Shown here: positions 15,676 through 23,813 of the stretch, piece by piece
How the letters are laid out: each line of letters starts with the position of its first letter
Numbering within the stretch: position 1 is the stretch's first letter
Assembly: GCA_014376695.1 (NCBI GenBank)
Contig: JACMRA010000009.1
Span: forward strand, 1 to 41,679
Length of the DNA: 41,679 nucleotides
DNA from: Minisyncoccota bacterium
Lineage (GTDB): Bacteria; Patescibacteriota; JACMRA01
Direction of reading: 5' to 3'
Notes under the pieces: generated by a model
What the model saw: only the letters and a program-made list of their open reading frames with translations
Told to the model about the DNA's origin: nothing
The model's database searches: none
Made by a program: the position numbers and the translations under genes

Positions 15676-18474
15676 ATGTTACTTCTGCGATCCTACTCCC
15701 ACTTTTCTCTTCTCTCGGCCATTCCTAAGGTTTCGGCTTTGATTATCCGGGCCAAAGAGCTTGGCTACACGACTATTGCTCTGACCGATGAAGATACGAC
15801 GGCTGGTTTAGTTGACTTCTGGGATAACTGCGTCAAGCACGGCATTAAGCCAATCCTTGGAACTACCCTAAATATCAAAAATCTAAGTAGCAGTTATGGC
15901 CGAACTTCCGGGTTCTCCAAAATAGCTCTTTTGGCTCGAGATTATATCGGCTACCAACAAATTTTGCGACTGGTAACATTGGCCCGAACGGTCAACGACC
16001 AGCCCAAATATCACATAAATCTTAGTGATCTTACTCCAGCCAAGCAGGCTGGTTTTGGTTGTAATTTTACCACGGTTATTACCGCAGATCACGAACTCTC
16101 TCAGCTACTAATGGCCGGAGACAGCAAACAATCAGAGAGTCTAATCCAGACTTATATCAAGACTCTTACCAAAGAGAATCTAGTTATCGAGTTATTAGTC
16201 CCTTTTTTTGATCAAGATGCAGAGGCCGTCAAAAAAGCCAATATTCTACTGGCCAGTATTTGTGACAAATTAGAAGTTAAGTATTTGGCTAGCCCTGCCG
16301 CCCGTTACCTAGAACAAGGCGACGACGAGCCATTTCGAGCTGTTCTGGCTATAAAAAAACAAGTTAGAATTGACAGTATTAAGCTTGAGCGATCTTTTCA
16401 CTTGCCAGGGGCCCAGGAGCTGGCTCAGATGTATGACTATCTCCCCAAGGCCACAGATTGGCAAACGCTTGATAAGACTTTTAACTGCACGCTAAGGACC
16501 GATTACGCTGACAAGGCAGGCGAGGCCTATTTTCCGCCAGTGGACCTTTTGGACGGTCAAACGTACGATGATTTGCTCAAATGGGAAACTTATATTGGGC
16601 TTTTGGTGCGGTTTCATCCAATTCAGCAGTCCCGCCAAAAATGGAAGCTGGTCTATCCTTACGCCTCTATTGATAAACTTGTTATTGACTGTCAGAATAT
16701 GCCAATAGATCCAGCGGTTCTCAAGTCTTACCCGTTGAGTTATTGGACTGAGCCTAATCGTATAGCCGAGTATATCACGCAGGTAGAAACCGAGCTAAAA
16801 ATTATCCGCGACAAAGGATATTCGAGTTACTTCTTGGTAGTCGGTGACTTAGCCCAATATTGCAAAGATAGTAATATTATGGCCTCGGCTAGGGGATCTG
16901 GAGCAGGTTCTTTGATTGGATATCTCAACAACATTTCAACGGCTGATACGGTCTTTTACCAGATACCGTTTGAGCGATTTCTTAATCCACTTCGACCGTC
17001 TGCTCCCGATGTGGATTTGGATGTAGCCGATGACAAACGCGAGCAAGTCATTCAATACCTAGTTACTAAGTACGGTGCAAATCGAGTTAGTCAGATTGGA
17101 ACTTACGGAACTATGGCACCGCGGGCGGCTATTCGCGACATTGGGCGAGTTCTTGGGGTCAATTACCGCAAATGTGACCAGTTATCCAAGCTTATTCCAA
17201 TGCCTCCCTTCGGAAAAAAGCCAACTTTCAAGTACACTTTCGAGAATTCAGCTGAGTTTAATCAAGTTTATGAGAACGACGACGATGTTGCCCGTATAGT
17301 TAATATTGCCAAATTAATTGAGGGTAATTACCGGCACAGCTCAGTCCACGCGGCAGGAGTTATGGTTACACCTACGCCGACCACGGATCATACAGCCCTT
17401 CAATGGGATAGAGAACGCAAGATGGTGGTAACTCAGTATGAGGGGAATGATTGTGAGCGAGTTGGTATTATGCCCTGTAAAATGGATATTTTGGGGATTG
17501 CTAATTTTTCGATTTTGGCCAACTCAATCGATATGGTAAAGCGGAACAAAGGGGTTGAGATTGACTTATTTAATATTGCCTACGACGATCCAAAAGTCTA
17601 TAAGCTCTTGTCAGAGGGTAAAACAATGGGGATATTTCAACTGTCTGGGGGCGGTATCACCAAATATTTAATTCAGCTCAAACCAACCAAAATTGAGGAT
17701 GTGATGGCTATGGTTGCCCTGTATCGCCCTGGTGCGATGATGAGTATTCCCGAGTTTATCCGCCGCAAAAACAATGCCAGCCTAGTCAAATACTATGTCC
17801 CAGAGATGGAAGATTGGATGACTGGAACCTATGGAATTTTGGTTTACCAAGAAGATATTATGTTTTTGTTTATGAAATTGGCTGGGTATAATTTTGGTCA
17901 AGCGGACAATGTACGGCGAGCTATGGGAAAGAAAAAAAAGGAAGTCCTCGAAAAAGAATTTGGTAATTTTACTGATGGGTGCCTGGCCCACGGCCTACAA
18001 GAATCCAAGATTAAGGAACTATGGGATTTGATTGTACCCTTTACCGATTATAGTTTTAATAAGGCCCACTCCTCTGCCTACGGAATAGTAGCTTACTGGA
18101 CGGCTTATATGAAAGCCAACTACCCGGCCGAATTTATGACGGCCTTGATGACTTCCGATGAGGGAGATATGGTCAAGACCCGAGATGCTATTAACGAGTG
18201 CATTGCAATGGATATTGAGATTATGCCCCCCGATATTAACCAATCTAATCAAACTTATACAATTATCGACGATACACGAATAGTCTACGGATTAGGCTCG
18301 GTCAAAAACCTTGGAAGCGACATAATTGGGCATATTGTTACCGACCGCGAGCGGGGCGGCAAGTTTGAGAATCTTGATGATTTTCTTGAGCGCATGTCAG
18401 CCATCGGTAATTTTAATAAACGCTCACTCGAGGCCTTGGTAGTCTCTGGAGCAATGGACGGACTGCGGGCGTAG
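15676..18474 (+). CDS. dnaE: DNA polymerase III alpha subunit (short form)
   Basis: C-family replicative polymerase of 932 residues. The N-terminal PHP domain is recognisable (SHFSLLSAIPKVSALIIRA, ALTDEDTTAGLVDF, KHGIKPILGTTL) but its metal ligands are changed: the usual HLHS is LRSYS and TDH is TDE, so it should have no phosphoesterase activity. The polymerase core is intact, with PDVDLDV (catalytic Asp447 and Asp449), KMDILG (Asp604), SSVHAAGVMVTP, and the fingers GIFQLSGGG and YRPGAMMSIPEF. The protein ends in the helix-hairpin-helix region (VYGLGSVKNLG to LEALVVSGAMDGL). E. coli DnaE has about 1160 residues and continues with the clamp-binding motif, OB fold and tau-binding domain; all are absent here. 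It has its own leaderless promoter and ends 9 nt from a convergent gene. No frameshift is visible. Confidence 0.93.
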   Translation: MLLLRSYSHFSLLSAIPKVSALIIRAKELGYTTIALTDEDTTAGLVDFWDNCVKHGIKPILGTTLNIKNLSSSYGRTSGFSKIALLARDYIGYQQILRLVTLARTVNDQPKYHINLSDLTPAKQAGFGCNFTTVITADHELSQLLMAGDSKQSESLIQTYIKTLTKENLVIELLVPFFDQDAEAVKKANILLASICDKLEVKYLASPAARYLEQGDDEPFRAVLAIKKQVRIDSIKLERSFHLPGAQELAQMYDYLPKATDWQTLDKTFNCTLRTDYADKAGEAYFPPVDLLDGQTYDDLLKWETYIGLLVRFHPIQQSRQKWKLVYPYASIDKLVIDCQNMPIDPAVLKSYPLSYWTEPNRIAEYITQVETELKIIRDKGYSSYFLVVGDLAQYCKDSNIMASARGSGAGSLIGYLNNISTADTVFYQIPFERFLNPLRPSAPDVDLDVADDKREQVIQYLVTKYGANRVSQIGTYGTMAPRAAIRDIGRVLGVNYRKCDQLSKLIPMPPFGKKPTFKYTFENSAEFNQVYENDDDVARIVNIAKLIEGNYRHSSVHAAGVMVTPTPTTDHTALQWDRERKMVVTQYEGNDCERVGIMPCKMDILGIANFSILANSIDMVKRNKGVEIDLFNIAYDDPKVYKLLSEGKTMGIFQLSGGGITKYLIQLKPTKIEDVMAMVALYRPGAMMSIPEFIRRKNNASLVKYYVPEMEDWMTGTYGILVYQEDIMFLFMKLAGYNFGQADNVRRAMGKKKKEVLEKEFGNFTDGCLAHGLQESKIKELWDLIVPFTDYSFNKAHSSAYGIVAYWTAYMKANYPAEFMTALMTSDEGDMVKTRDAINECIAMDIEIMPPDINQSNQTYTIIDDTRIVYGLGSVKNLGSDIIGHIVTDRERGGKFENLDDFLERMSAIGNFNKRSLEALVVSGAMDGLRA

Positions 18475-18483
18475 GACAAAAGC

Positions 18484-20031
18484 CTAAACTTTTCCATTTA
18501 ACAAATCCTCAGTAAATTGTTGTATCCCGGCATAATCTTGGTTGTAATTAGAAGTGTCTGGAAATTCTAATCTTTGGATTTTGGCCCAGACTATCTGGAT
18601 TAGTTTTTCGAGTCTATCAATCGGCTCTTGGATAGTCAAATCCATTTCGAGTGTTGCAATGGTACCGAGAATAGTATGTGATTTAGACTCCAACGGTTCG
18701 AGGAATTCGAGGCGACCAAGGGTAACTATTCGCCCGAAGTTGTATTTGGAGTTTTGCACCAAAAGCTTGTAGAACTCAAGTTGCCGAGCGTAAGCGGACA
18801 TTTTGATTTTGTCGTTATCTTGTGGATTTTCCCATTTGGTTTTGGCTTTGCCTGTCTTGAAATCAGTTACTATAACGTTGCCCTGAACATCGTATTCCAT
18901 CTTATCAATTTTACCTGTGATTATAGCATCGCCAAGCCTGACATCTTGATATTTGAAATCCTCTTCCAACTTGTAATTACCGTTTAATAAGCCTTGAAAT
19001 TGACTGTAATAAATTGGCAGAGCTTTTTGCCCCTGAATCAAACTGTCACCATAATCTTTTTTGTTCAGGCCTTGTTGCTTGAGGCTGGCTCCAAACTGTT
19101 CTAAGACTTCTTCGAGGGTAGCAGATCGGTGATTATCCTTGTAATACTGGTAATAATATCTAATGGCTTCGTGCATACTTGTTCCAAAGCTGGCGGATTT
19201 ATGTTTAGAGGAGGGGAATCGGATCAAATTTACCTCAAAAAAGTGGCCTGGCCCGCCCCGAGTAACGTCCAAATAATTATTAAGATGAGTAATTGACATC
19301 TTGTAATCCTTAAGTATAGGCCCAAAAAAGTCTTTTTGCGAAAGTGTAATTGGTAGCAAATGGTTAACTCGATTATATATTTGCTGGATGTAGTTTCGAT
19401 TATCGCTCGATAACCCTAGAACTGGCTCAAATTGCACATCTACAAAGGGGATTTCTTCCGTAGGTTTGCCCTGGGAATCGGTTTTAAATTTGAGTAAATA
19501 CAAGTTTTTTTTGGCTCGAGTTAAGGCCACGTACAACAATCTAAGTTTGTCATCTATATCATCTCGCTCAGCTTCTAATTGATAAATTTTTGGGAATTTG
19601 AGTTTGTTATTATAACCTTTGGCAGTGAACCAACTGTGCATATCAAAGTTTAGAACAAAGACATGGTCGAATTCGAGGCCTTTAGACTTATGAGCCGTCA
19701 TTAGCTCTACGACAGGTTGACCTGTATTTTGACCAGTTTCGACCTTGAGATTATTGGCTAGTTTCTCGCCCGAGCCTGTCATTAAGTCATAATATTCAAC
19801 GATATCCTTAAGATGAATATCCCCCGATTGATATTTATACTGGCGAACGGCGGACACAAAACCGCTTAGCCCAGAAAGTAGCTCGTAGTAATTTAGATTA
19901 GTTCTAGTAACTTGAGCCCTGTGCAAACTGCGGGACTCTTCGGGGCTTTGACTGTCCAGCCAAGACTTGAATGGAGAGCGAAAGGTATTAATTGCGGCGG
20001 TTGATACTTTTGGGTCGACTGGATTGGTCAT
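18484..20031 (-). CDS. UvrD/AddA-type helicase C-terminus plus RecB-family nuclease
   Basis: The 515-residue product corresponds to the end of a UvrD/AddA-like helicase-nuclease. Helicase motif V is seen as LMTAHKSKGLEFDHVFVL (about 170-187) and motif VI as LRLLYVALTRAKKNLYLL. A PD-(D/E)XK nuclease follows: SFGTSMHEAIRYYY (about 297), then GKIDKMEYD and VIVTDFKTGKAK with the expected Asp and Lys. Helicase motifs I-IV, including the Walker A and B boxes, are absent, and there is a stop codon two codons before the ATG, so no upstream extension exists. A TTGACA -35 box on this strand at 20068-20073 with CAATAT 17 nt further suggests real expression. It may pair in trans with a motor protein or work as a stand-alone nuclease; alternatively it is a truncated remnant. 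Full-length enzymes of this type repair double-strand breaks. Confidence 0.85.
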   Translation of the reverse strand: MTNPVDPKVSTAAINTFRSPFKSWLDSQSPEESRSLHRAQVTRTNLNYYELLSGLSGFVSAVRQYKYQSGDIHLKDIVEYYDLMTGSGEKLANNLKVETGQNTGQPVVELMTAHKSKGLEFDHVFVLNFDMHSWFTAKGYNNKLKFPKIYQLEAERDDIDDKLRLLYVALTRAKKNLYLLKFKTDSQGKPTEEIPFVDVQFEPVLGLSSDNRNYIQQIYNRVNHLLPITLSQKDFFGPILKDYKMSITHLNNYLDVTRGGPGHFFEVNLIRFPSSKHKSASFGTSMHEAIRYYYQYYKDNHRSATLEEVLEQFGASLKQQGLNKKDYGDSLIQGQKALPIYYSQFQGLLNGNYKLEEDFKYQDVRLGDAIITGKIDKMEYDVQGNVIVTDFKTGKAKTKWENPQDNDKIKMSAYARQLEFYKLLVQNSKYNFGRIVTLGRLEFLEPLESKSHTILGTIATLEMDLTIQEPIDRLEKLIQIVWAKIQRLEFPDTSNYNQDYAGIQQFTEDLLNGKV

Positions 20032-20078
20032 AAGTTATAGAAGGATATTGATCGGGTTGAGTAGGCTTGTCAAGCCCT

Positions 20079-20130
20079 TTGACAAAAAGGCATAATCTGG
20101 CCAATTTATCTTAATAACCAATAACTTGTA
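20079..20130 (+). repeat. 52-bp direct repeat, left copy
   Basis: The stretch begins TTGACAAAAA and matches 21605-21656 without gaps at 46 of 52 positions; the last 29 positions are identical. It sits just before the leucine-rich-repeat gene and probably carries promoter or leader signals. Confidence 0.88.
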
Positions 20131-20145
20131 CCTCTCAAATATAGT

Positions 20146-21621
20146 ATGCTAACCATCAAACAAAAAATCCTATCTAATCCTCAATTCCAGCTTTACAAGT
20201 TAATGGAAAGTCTTTTAAATGATTATATTTCGAGGATAGATGATTACAATATTGAGGCATTATCCGTAGGCCAACAATTAATATTAAAGAAGGTTGGCTT
20301 GATTTTTAATTTTTATTGGAATGTAAAGAATGAGGGATTGGCATGGTGGTATCTGTACGAGTATAGTCAAGAACAAGTAACCGAATTAGGCGATTTTTTT
20401 GAGATTATAGACTTTTTACCTTACAAAGACATACTATTGACGAGTACGCATTTATTTCTGGCTTTATCTCCCGAGGATGTAATTAAATTTAGGGCAAACG
20501 GCATATTTGGAACCTCCAAACCGGGGCAAGATGATTTCAAAGTCAGAAATTTACTAAATGCGTTTAACGATGAATTTTTTGCAATTAGCGACAGTTTTGA
20601 TATGTGTTTATATCTATATATTCGGGGACAATTGGATTGGATGGTTGAGTTTTTTGGGCAGGAGGAGTCCGGACTTACTGAATTTGAAAATATAAAAAAT
20701 CTTAAACTAGATACCGATTACGACTATAAACTCAATGCAGCAAAAATTTACAGTTACAATAACAAATTTTCGCCAGATTTGAGCGATAGATATAGTTTAT
20801 TAAATCAAAAATTAGCCTTTAAACGCCGGCCCTTACCCAATTGGGCTGCCCGGGGCGAGGTCGATCAATTTGGCACATTTCACCTGTCGGACACAACAAA
20901 TCTAGACGGCAAGACTTCTTTGGTAATTACGGGGCGCTTGATTGAAACTATCTCGAGCGAAACTTTTTCACAGATACCGAACATAAAAAGACTAGTCATT
21001 TATGATGTCCAAGAGCTAGAGTACCCAAAAAATATATCGAGCGAACTATCAATTTTATCTTTAAGTCTTAACCAAGGAGACCTCCCAAAATTTGCCTTGA
21101 CACAGACGAAGCTGTTAGAACTAACATTAGAAAAATTTACAATCAAGTACTTACCACCCGAATTAGCTAAATTAGGTATTACGAAACTAACATTAGACTT
21201 GCCCAATTTGGAATTAATACCAGATTTCCGCGATTTATCCTATATGTCTATTCGAGGGCTCGCAAACACAAGTGCAATTTACAATATGCCAACCGAGCAG
21301 TTTGGGAACTTGGCGATATTGAATTTAGTGGCGATGAAGCTAAAGAATCAATTACCAGATTTCATTTTTTTCAATCAAGATTTAGAAGAGTTAAGTTTAT
21401 ACGACACATCTATAACCGAGCTAGACCCTAGAATAGAATCTTTCACCAAGATAAAAGTAATTAAATTGCTCGGTAATCCGATTAGCAAATTCCCAAAAGT
21501 ATTACACAAGCTGACATCTTTAGAAGAGCTGACTTTAGACGATGCCTCAATTACTGATATAGACGAGCAGGACTTAGAGTTAATTCGCAGACTAAAACCC
21601 ACTTTTGACAAAAAAGCATAA
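20146..21621 (+). CDS. Leucine-rich-repeat protein
   Basis: The 491-residue product has no signal peptide or membrane segment. The first 230 residues are helical and aromatic-rich, with no family I recognise. From about residue 255 to 480 there are some ten leucine-rich repeats of 20-24 residues, such as NIKRLVIYDVQELEYP, DLEELSLYDTSITELD, KIKVIKLLGNPISKFP and SLEELTLDDASITDID, a scaffold for protein binding. The composition is more A+T-rich than in neighbouring housekeeping genes. The gene is framed by 52-bp direct repeats, and its last six codons (FDKKA and stop) lie inside the right-hand copy. A TATAGT string (20140-20145) abuts the ATG. The function is probably intracellular binding; partners are unknown. 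Confidence 0.82.
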   Translation: MLTIKQKILSNPQFQLYKLMESLLNDYISRIDDYNIEALSVGQQLILKKVGLIFNFYWNVKNEGLAWWYLYEYSQEQVTELGDFFEIIDFLPYKDILLTSTHLFLALSPEDVIKFRANGIFGTSKPGQDDFKVRNLLNAFNDEFFAISDSFDMCLYLYIRGQLDWMVEFFGQEESGLTEFENIKNLKLDTDYDYKLNAAKIYSYNNKFSPDLSDRYSLLNQKLAFKRRPLPNWAARGEVDQFGTFHLSDTTNLDGKTSLVITGRLIETISSETFSQIPNIKRLVIYDVQELEYPKNISSELSILSLSLNQGDLPKFALTQTKLLELTLEKFTIKYLPPELAKLGITKLTLDLPNLELIPDFRDLSYMSIRGLANTSAIYNMPTEQFGNLAILNLVAMKLKNQLPDFIFFNQDLEELSLYDTSITELDPRIESFTKIKVIKLLGNPISKFPKVLHKLTSLEELTLDDASITDIDEQDLELIRRLKPTFDKKA

Positions 21622-21656
21622 CCAATTCAATTTATCTTAATAACCAATAACTTGTA
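21605..21656 (+). repeat. 52-bp direct repeat, right copy
   Basis: The copy matches 20079-20130 (46 of 52 identical, 29 identical at the 3' end). It contains the last codons of the leucine-rich-repeat gene and precedes the next ATG (21678) by 21 nt, much as the left copy precedes its ATG by 15 nt. Confidence 0.88.
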
Positions 21657-21677
21657 AATACTTACTTTAGTTTCCTT

Positions 21678-22418
21678 ATGTTCAAAAAATTTTTGCCCCA
21701 ACTGTTCTGGATTGTACCGCTAATTCTTCTAGGTACTCTTGTGCTCCCAACGGTCGGTTCTTGGCTGGGATCAGCTGGGCTCGCGGGTAGTGATTTGGCC
21801 ACCACAGTCAACAAGGGCCTAGAAGCTGGTATTGTCAGGCGAGAATGTGAAAAGCGAAAGGCTGACCTGGATGGTAAGTTAGACCGTGCCAAAAACACAT
21901 ACACTCAATCAGTTGTCCTAAAAGTTCAAGAACTAAGTACCAATTCTAAGCTTGGAACAGCCGAGATTAACGAAATTAACAAAACAGCTCTTGAGGCCAT
22001 CTTCGGCAAACCGAATGCCAACGGTACGGTTGACAAGCCAAGTAACGCTCCGACCACCGAGATTATCAACGCTGCGGCCAAGTTTAATCAAGAATTTGCC
22101 AAGCCCGATCCAGCCCTTCGAAGGCAAGTAGGCGAGGCGATTTTGGCTGGTCGAACCAAGTTTGAAGCCAGTATGCTCGAAGTAATCGATGCCAAAACTC
22201 AGTTTAAGCGCTACGCTGAGGATAATTCAGTGTATCTACCAAATGGTCAAGCAACAATTAAGGTACTTTTATTCAATGGATGCATACCGGATGTTGACGG
22301 AGATGGTAAGAATACCCAATTAGACGCCGATGCATTTTTTGCACGTTTTAATGCTCCAAGTTCAGCGCTGACTAATCAGGCCTTCGATAACAAGATGGAC
22401 GGTAATGTTTTGCAATAG
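21678..22418 (+). CDS. Exported protein with calcium-loop (dockerin-like) C-terminus
   Basis: The product has 246 residues. A lysine-containing N-terminus and hydrophobic stretch (FWIVPLILLGTLVLPTVG, about 10-27) form a signal anchor. The middle (60-190) is helical and charged, predicted as coiled-coil-like. The end contains GCIPDVDGDGKNTQLDADAFF followed by NKMDGNVLQ: an EF-hand/dockerin-type calcium loop with DVDGDG and downstream Asp. Only one good loop and half of a second are visible, so a full dockerin is not certain. It uses a copy of the 52-bp repeat as its upstream region. It may belong to the same surface system as the giant dockerin protein ending at 13025; that link is inference. 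Confidence 0.7.
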   Translation: MFKKFLPQLFWIVPLILLGTLVLPTVGSWLGSAGLAGSDLATTVNKGLEAGIVRRECEKRKADLDGKLDRAKNTYTQSVVLKVQELSTNSKLGTAEINEINKTALEAIFGKPNANGTVDKPSNAPTTEIINAAAKFNQEFAKPDPALRRQVGEAILAGRTKFEASMLEVIDAKTQFKRYAEDNSVYLPNGQATIKVLLFNGCIPDVDGDGKNTQLDADAFFARFNAPSSALTNQAFDNKMDGNVLQ

Positions 22419-22521
22419 ACAAGGGCCTCAAACTGCGGTTTGATCAAAAAGCGATTATATAGTATATTATTTGTGAACCTACCAAAAACACAAAGTGCCT
22501 AAAAAAGTTAGTCTATAATTT

Positions 22522-23043
22522 ATGTTCCAAATTCAAGCTCTCAACAAAAGACCAATTCAGAATAACCAGAGAACTCTTATTTTTTGGCTGGGGCTGACTG
22601 CGGGTATCCCTTTTGTTTTTTACCTTTTCTTTGTTTTGTCGGCTAGTGGATGGAATATTCTTACTGCCATTGTTACGGTTTTGCAAAACGATTTGCTGTT
22701 GCTTATTGCCATAGGGGCTTACTTCGGGGTAGTGTACTACATACTAAGTATGCCATCCAAAAAAATTGATGTTGTGGCTAGCGATGAGACTATAACTATC
22801 GATAATAATAGTTTTGAGACTACTAATTTGATTGCTTGGTCGGTAGTTGAGCTCGATGACTGCTTTGAGTTTGTGATTAAATTTCAGGAGAGCCGAACAC
22901 CATATCAATACATTTATATAACCAAAGAAAGCCATGACCTACAAAAGGCTCTTAGTTATTTTAGTAACAATTTTCCTTACGACGAGCAGATTAACACAAC
23001 TGATCGGATGCACAATTTCTTTAGGTTAATTGGAGTAAAATAG
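22522..23043 (+). CDS. Two-pass membrane protein, hypothetical
   Basis: The 173-residue product has a short basic N-terminus and two membrane helices (about residues 21-45 and 54-76), then a cytoplasmic domain of about 95 residues with predicted strands (IDVVASDETITIDNNSF, IAWSVVELDDCFEFVIKF, YQYIYITKES), resembling small PH-like domains of bacterial membrane proteins. No enzyme motif. A perfect TATAAT (22514-22519) ends 2 nt before the ATG, so transcription might begin inside the first codons or use another start point. Downstream, after 86 nt, comes the TraC-like gene. The topology supports a real gene; the function is unknown. Confidence 0.72.
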   Translation: MFQIQALNKRPIQNNQRTLIFWLGLTAGIPFVFYLFFVLSASGWNILTAIVTVLQNDLLLLIAIGAYFGVVYYILSMPSKKIDVVASDETITIDNNSFETTNLIAWSVVELDDCFEFVIKFQESRTPYQYIYITKESHDLQKALSYFSNNFPYDEQINTTDRMHNFFRLIGVK

Positions 23044-23059
23044 CTTGTCAAGATAGAAT

Positions 23060-23141
23060 ATTTTGATTAAATTATCCTCAGAAAAACTATGTCCACAAAA
23101 ATTTTGATTAAATTATCCTTGAAAATCCTATGCCGACAAAA
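23060..23141 (+). repeat. Tandem duplication of a gene start region (2 x 41 nt)
   Basis: Copies lie at 23060-23100 and 23101-23141, with 34 of 41 positions identical. Each holds a TATCCT box, a 10-nt spacer, an ATG and codons beginning (T/C)C(C/G)ACAAAA. Because 41 is not a multiple of three, the first ATG (23089) is out of frame with the real gene. Confidence 0.88.
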
Positions 23142-23813
23142 AATAATTCTGGTACTGCCAAAAAAATCAAATTTTCGACACTTGCTTTTGTCGAAGTATC
23201 CGAAGTTCGCGACGACACTCTTATACTTCGCGACGGTCAGCTCCGGAGTATTATGGCTGTTTCGTCTGCTAATTTCGCGCTCAAAAGCAATCAAGAACAA
23301 GACCAGGTTATCGGAGCTTTCCAAGGTATCCTAAATTCTATCGATTTTCCTATCCAGATACTTGTTCAGTCCCGCAAGCTGGATCTTAATCCTTACATAG
23401 AAAAGCTCAAAATCCTTGAAAATCAGCAAGACAATGATTTACTGCAGGTCAAAATGCAAGAATATATCGAATACATCAAGCAAATGTCGCAGGAGGTCAA
23501 TATCATGGACAAAAATTTCTATATCATCGTTGGATATGAGCCTATAACCCTCAAGCAAGGTATTTTCGGGCGGTTTTTAAGAGCTCTAAACCCTACAAAA
23601 GTTATCAAGCAAAGACAAGAAGAGTTTATCCGCAACAAAAAAATTCTGACCACGCGATCCGATCAAATTATGGGACGTATGGGAAGTCTGGATCTCAAAA
23701 TCAGCATGCTCAAGACCGATCAAATCATAACCTTAATGTACAACTATTATAATCCAGATACACTTGAATCAATTAGACTTTCAGACGTTTCAGCTTTGGA
23801 CGTGGTTAGCTAG
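23130..23813 (+). CDS. TraC-like protein (type IV secretion/conjugation)
   Basis: The 227-residue product begins with a disordered basic tail, then STLAFVEVSEVRDDTLILRDGQLRSIMAVSS-type strands, SIDFPIQILVQSRKLD, and a helical region with EEFIRNKKILTTRSDQI. This corresponds to the N-terminal, non-ATPase domain of VirB4/TraC proteins, which often occurs as a separate small gene in CPR genomes next to a VirB4-like ATPase. There is no Walker motif and no membrane segment. No VirB4 ATPase is adjacent; pilus-like genes lie further on, at 28331-31406. Of two tandem start regions, the second (ATG 23130) is in frame with the domain. It overlaps the convergent downstream gene by 8 nt. Family assignment is good; function in secretion or pilus assembly is inferred. 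Confidence 0.78.
   Translation: MPTKNNSGTAKKIKFSTLAFVEVSEVRDDTLILRDGQLRSIMAVSSANFALKSNQEQDQVIGAFQGILNSIDFPIQILVQSRKLDLNPYIEKLKILENQQDNDLLQVKMQEYIEYIKQMSQEVNIMDKNFYIIVGYEPITLKQGIFGRFLRALNPTKVIKQRQEEFIRNKKILTTRSDQIMGRMGSLDLKISMLKTDQIITLMYNYYNPDTLESIRLSDVSALDVVS

Noticed and set aside
20079-21656. Insertion sequence or transposon carrying the leucine-rich-repeat gene
   Set aside because: No transposase, no terminal inverted repeats and no short target duplication were seen; the flanking repeats look like duplicated upstream regions instead.
22428-22443. Terminator after the gene ending at 22418
   Set aside because: The 6-bp hairpin tcaaac/gtttga is followed by A residues, not a T-run, on the transcribed strand.
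23089-23334. 81-codon open frame starting at the first of the duplicated ATGs
   Set aside because: It is out of frame with the TraC-like domain and overlaps it completely; its protein is unusually Leu/Arg/Ser-rich with no structure. It is explained by the 41-nt duplication.
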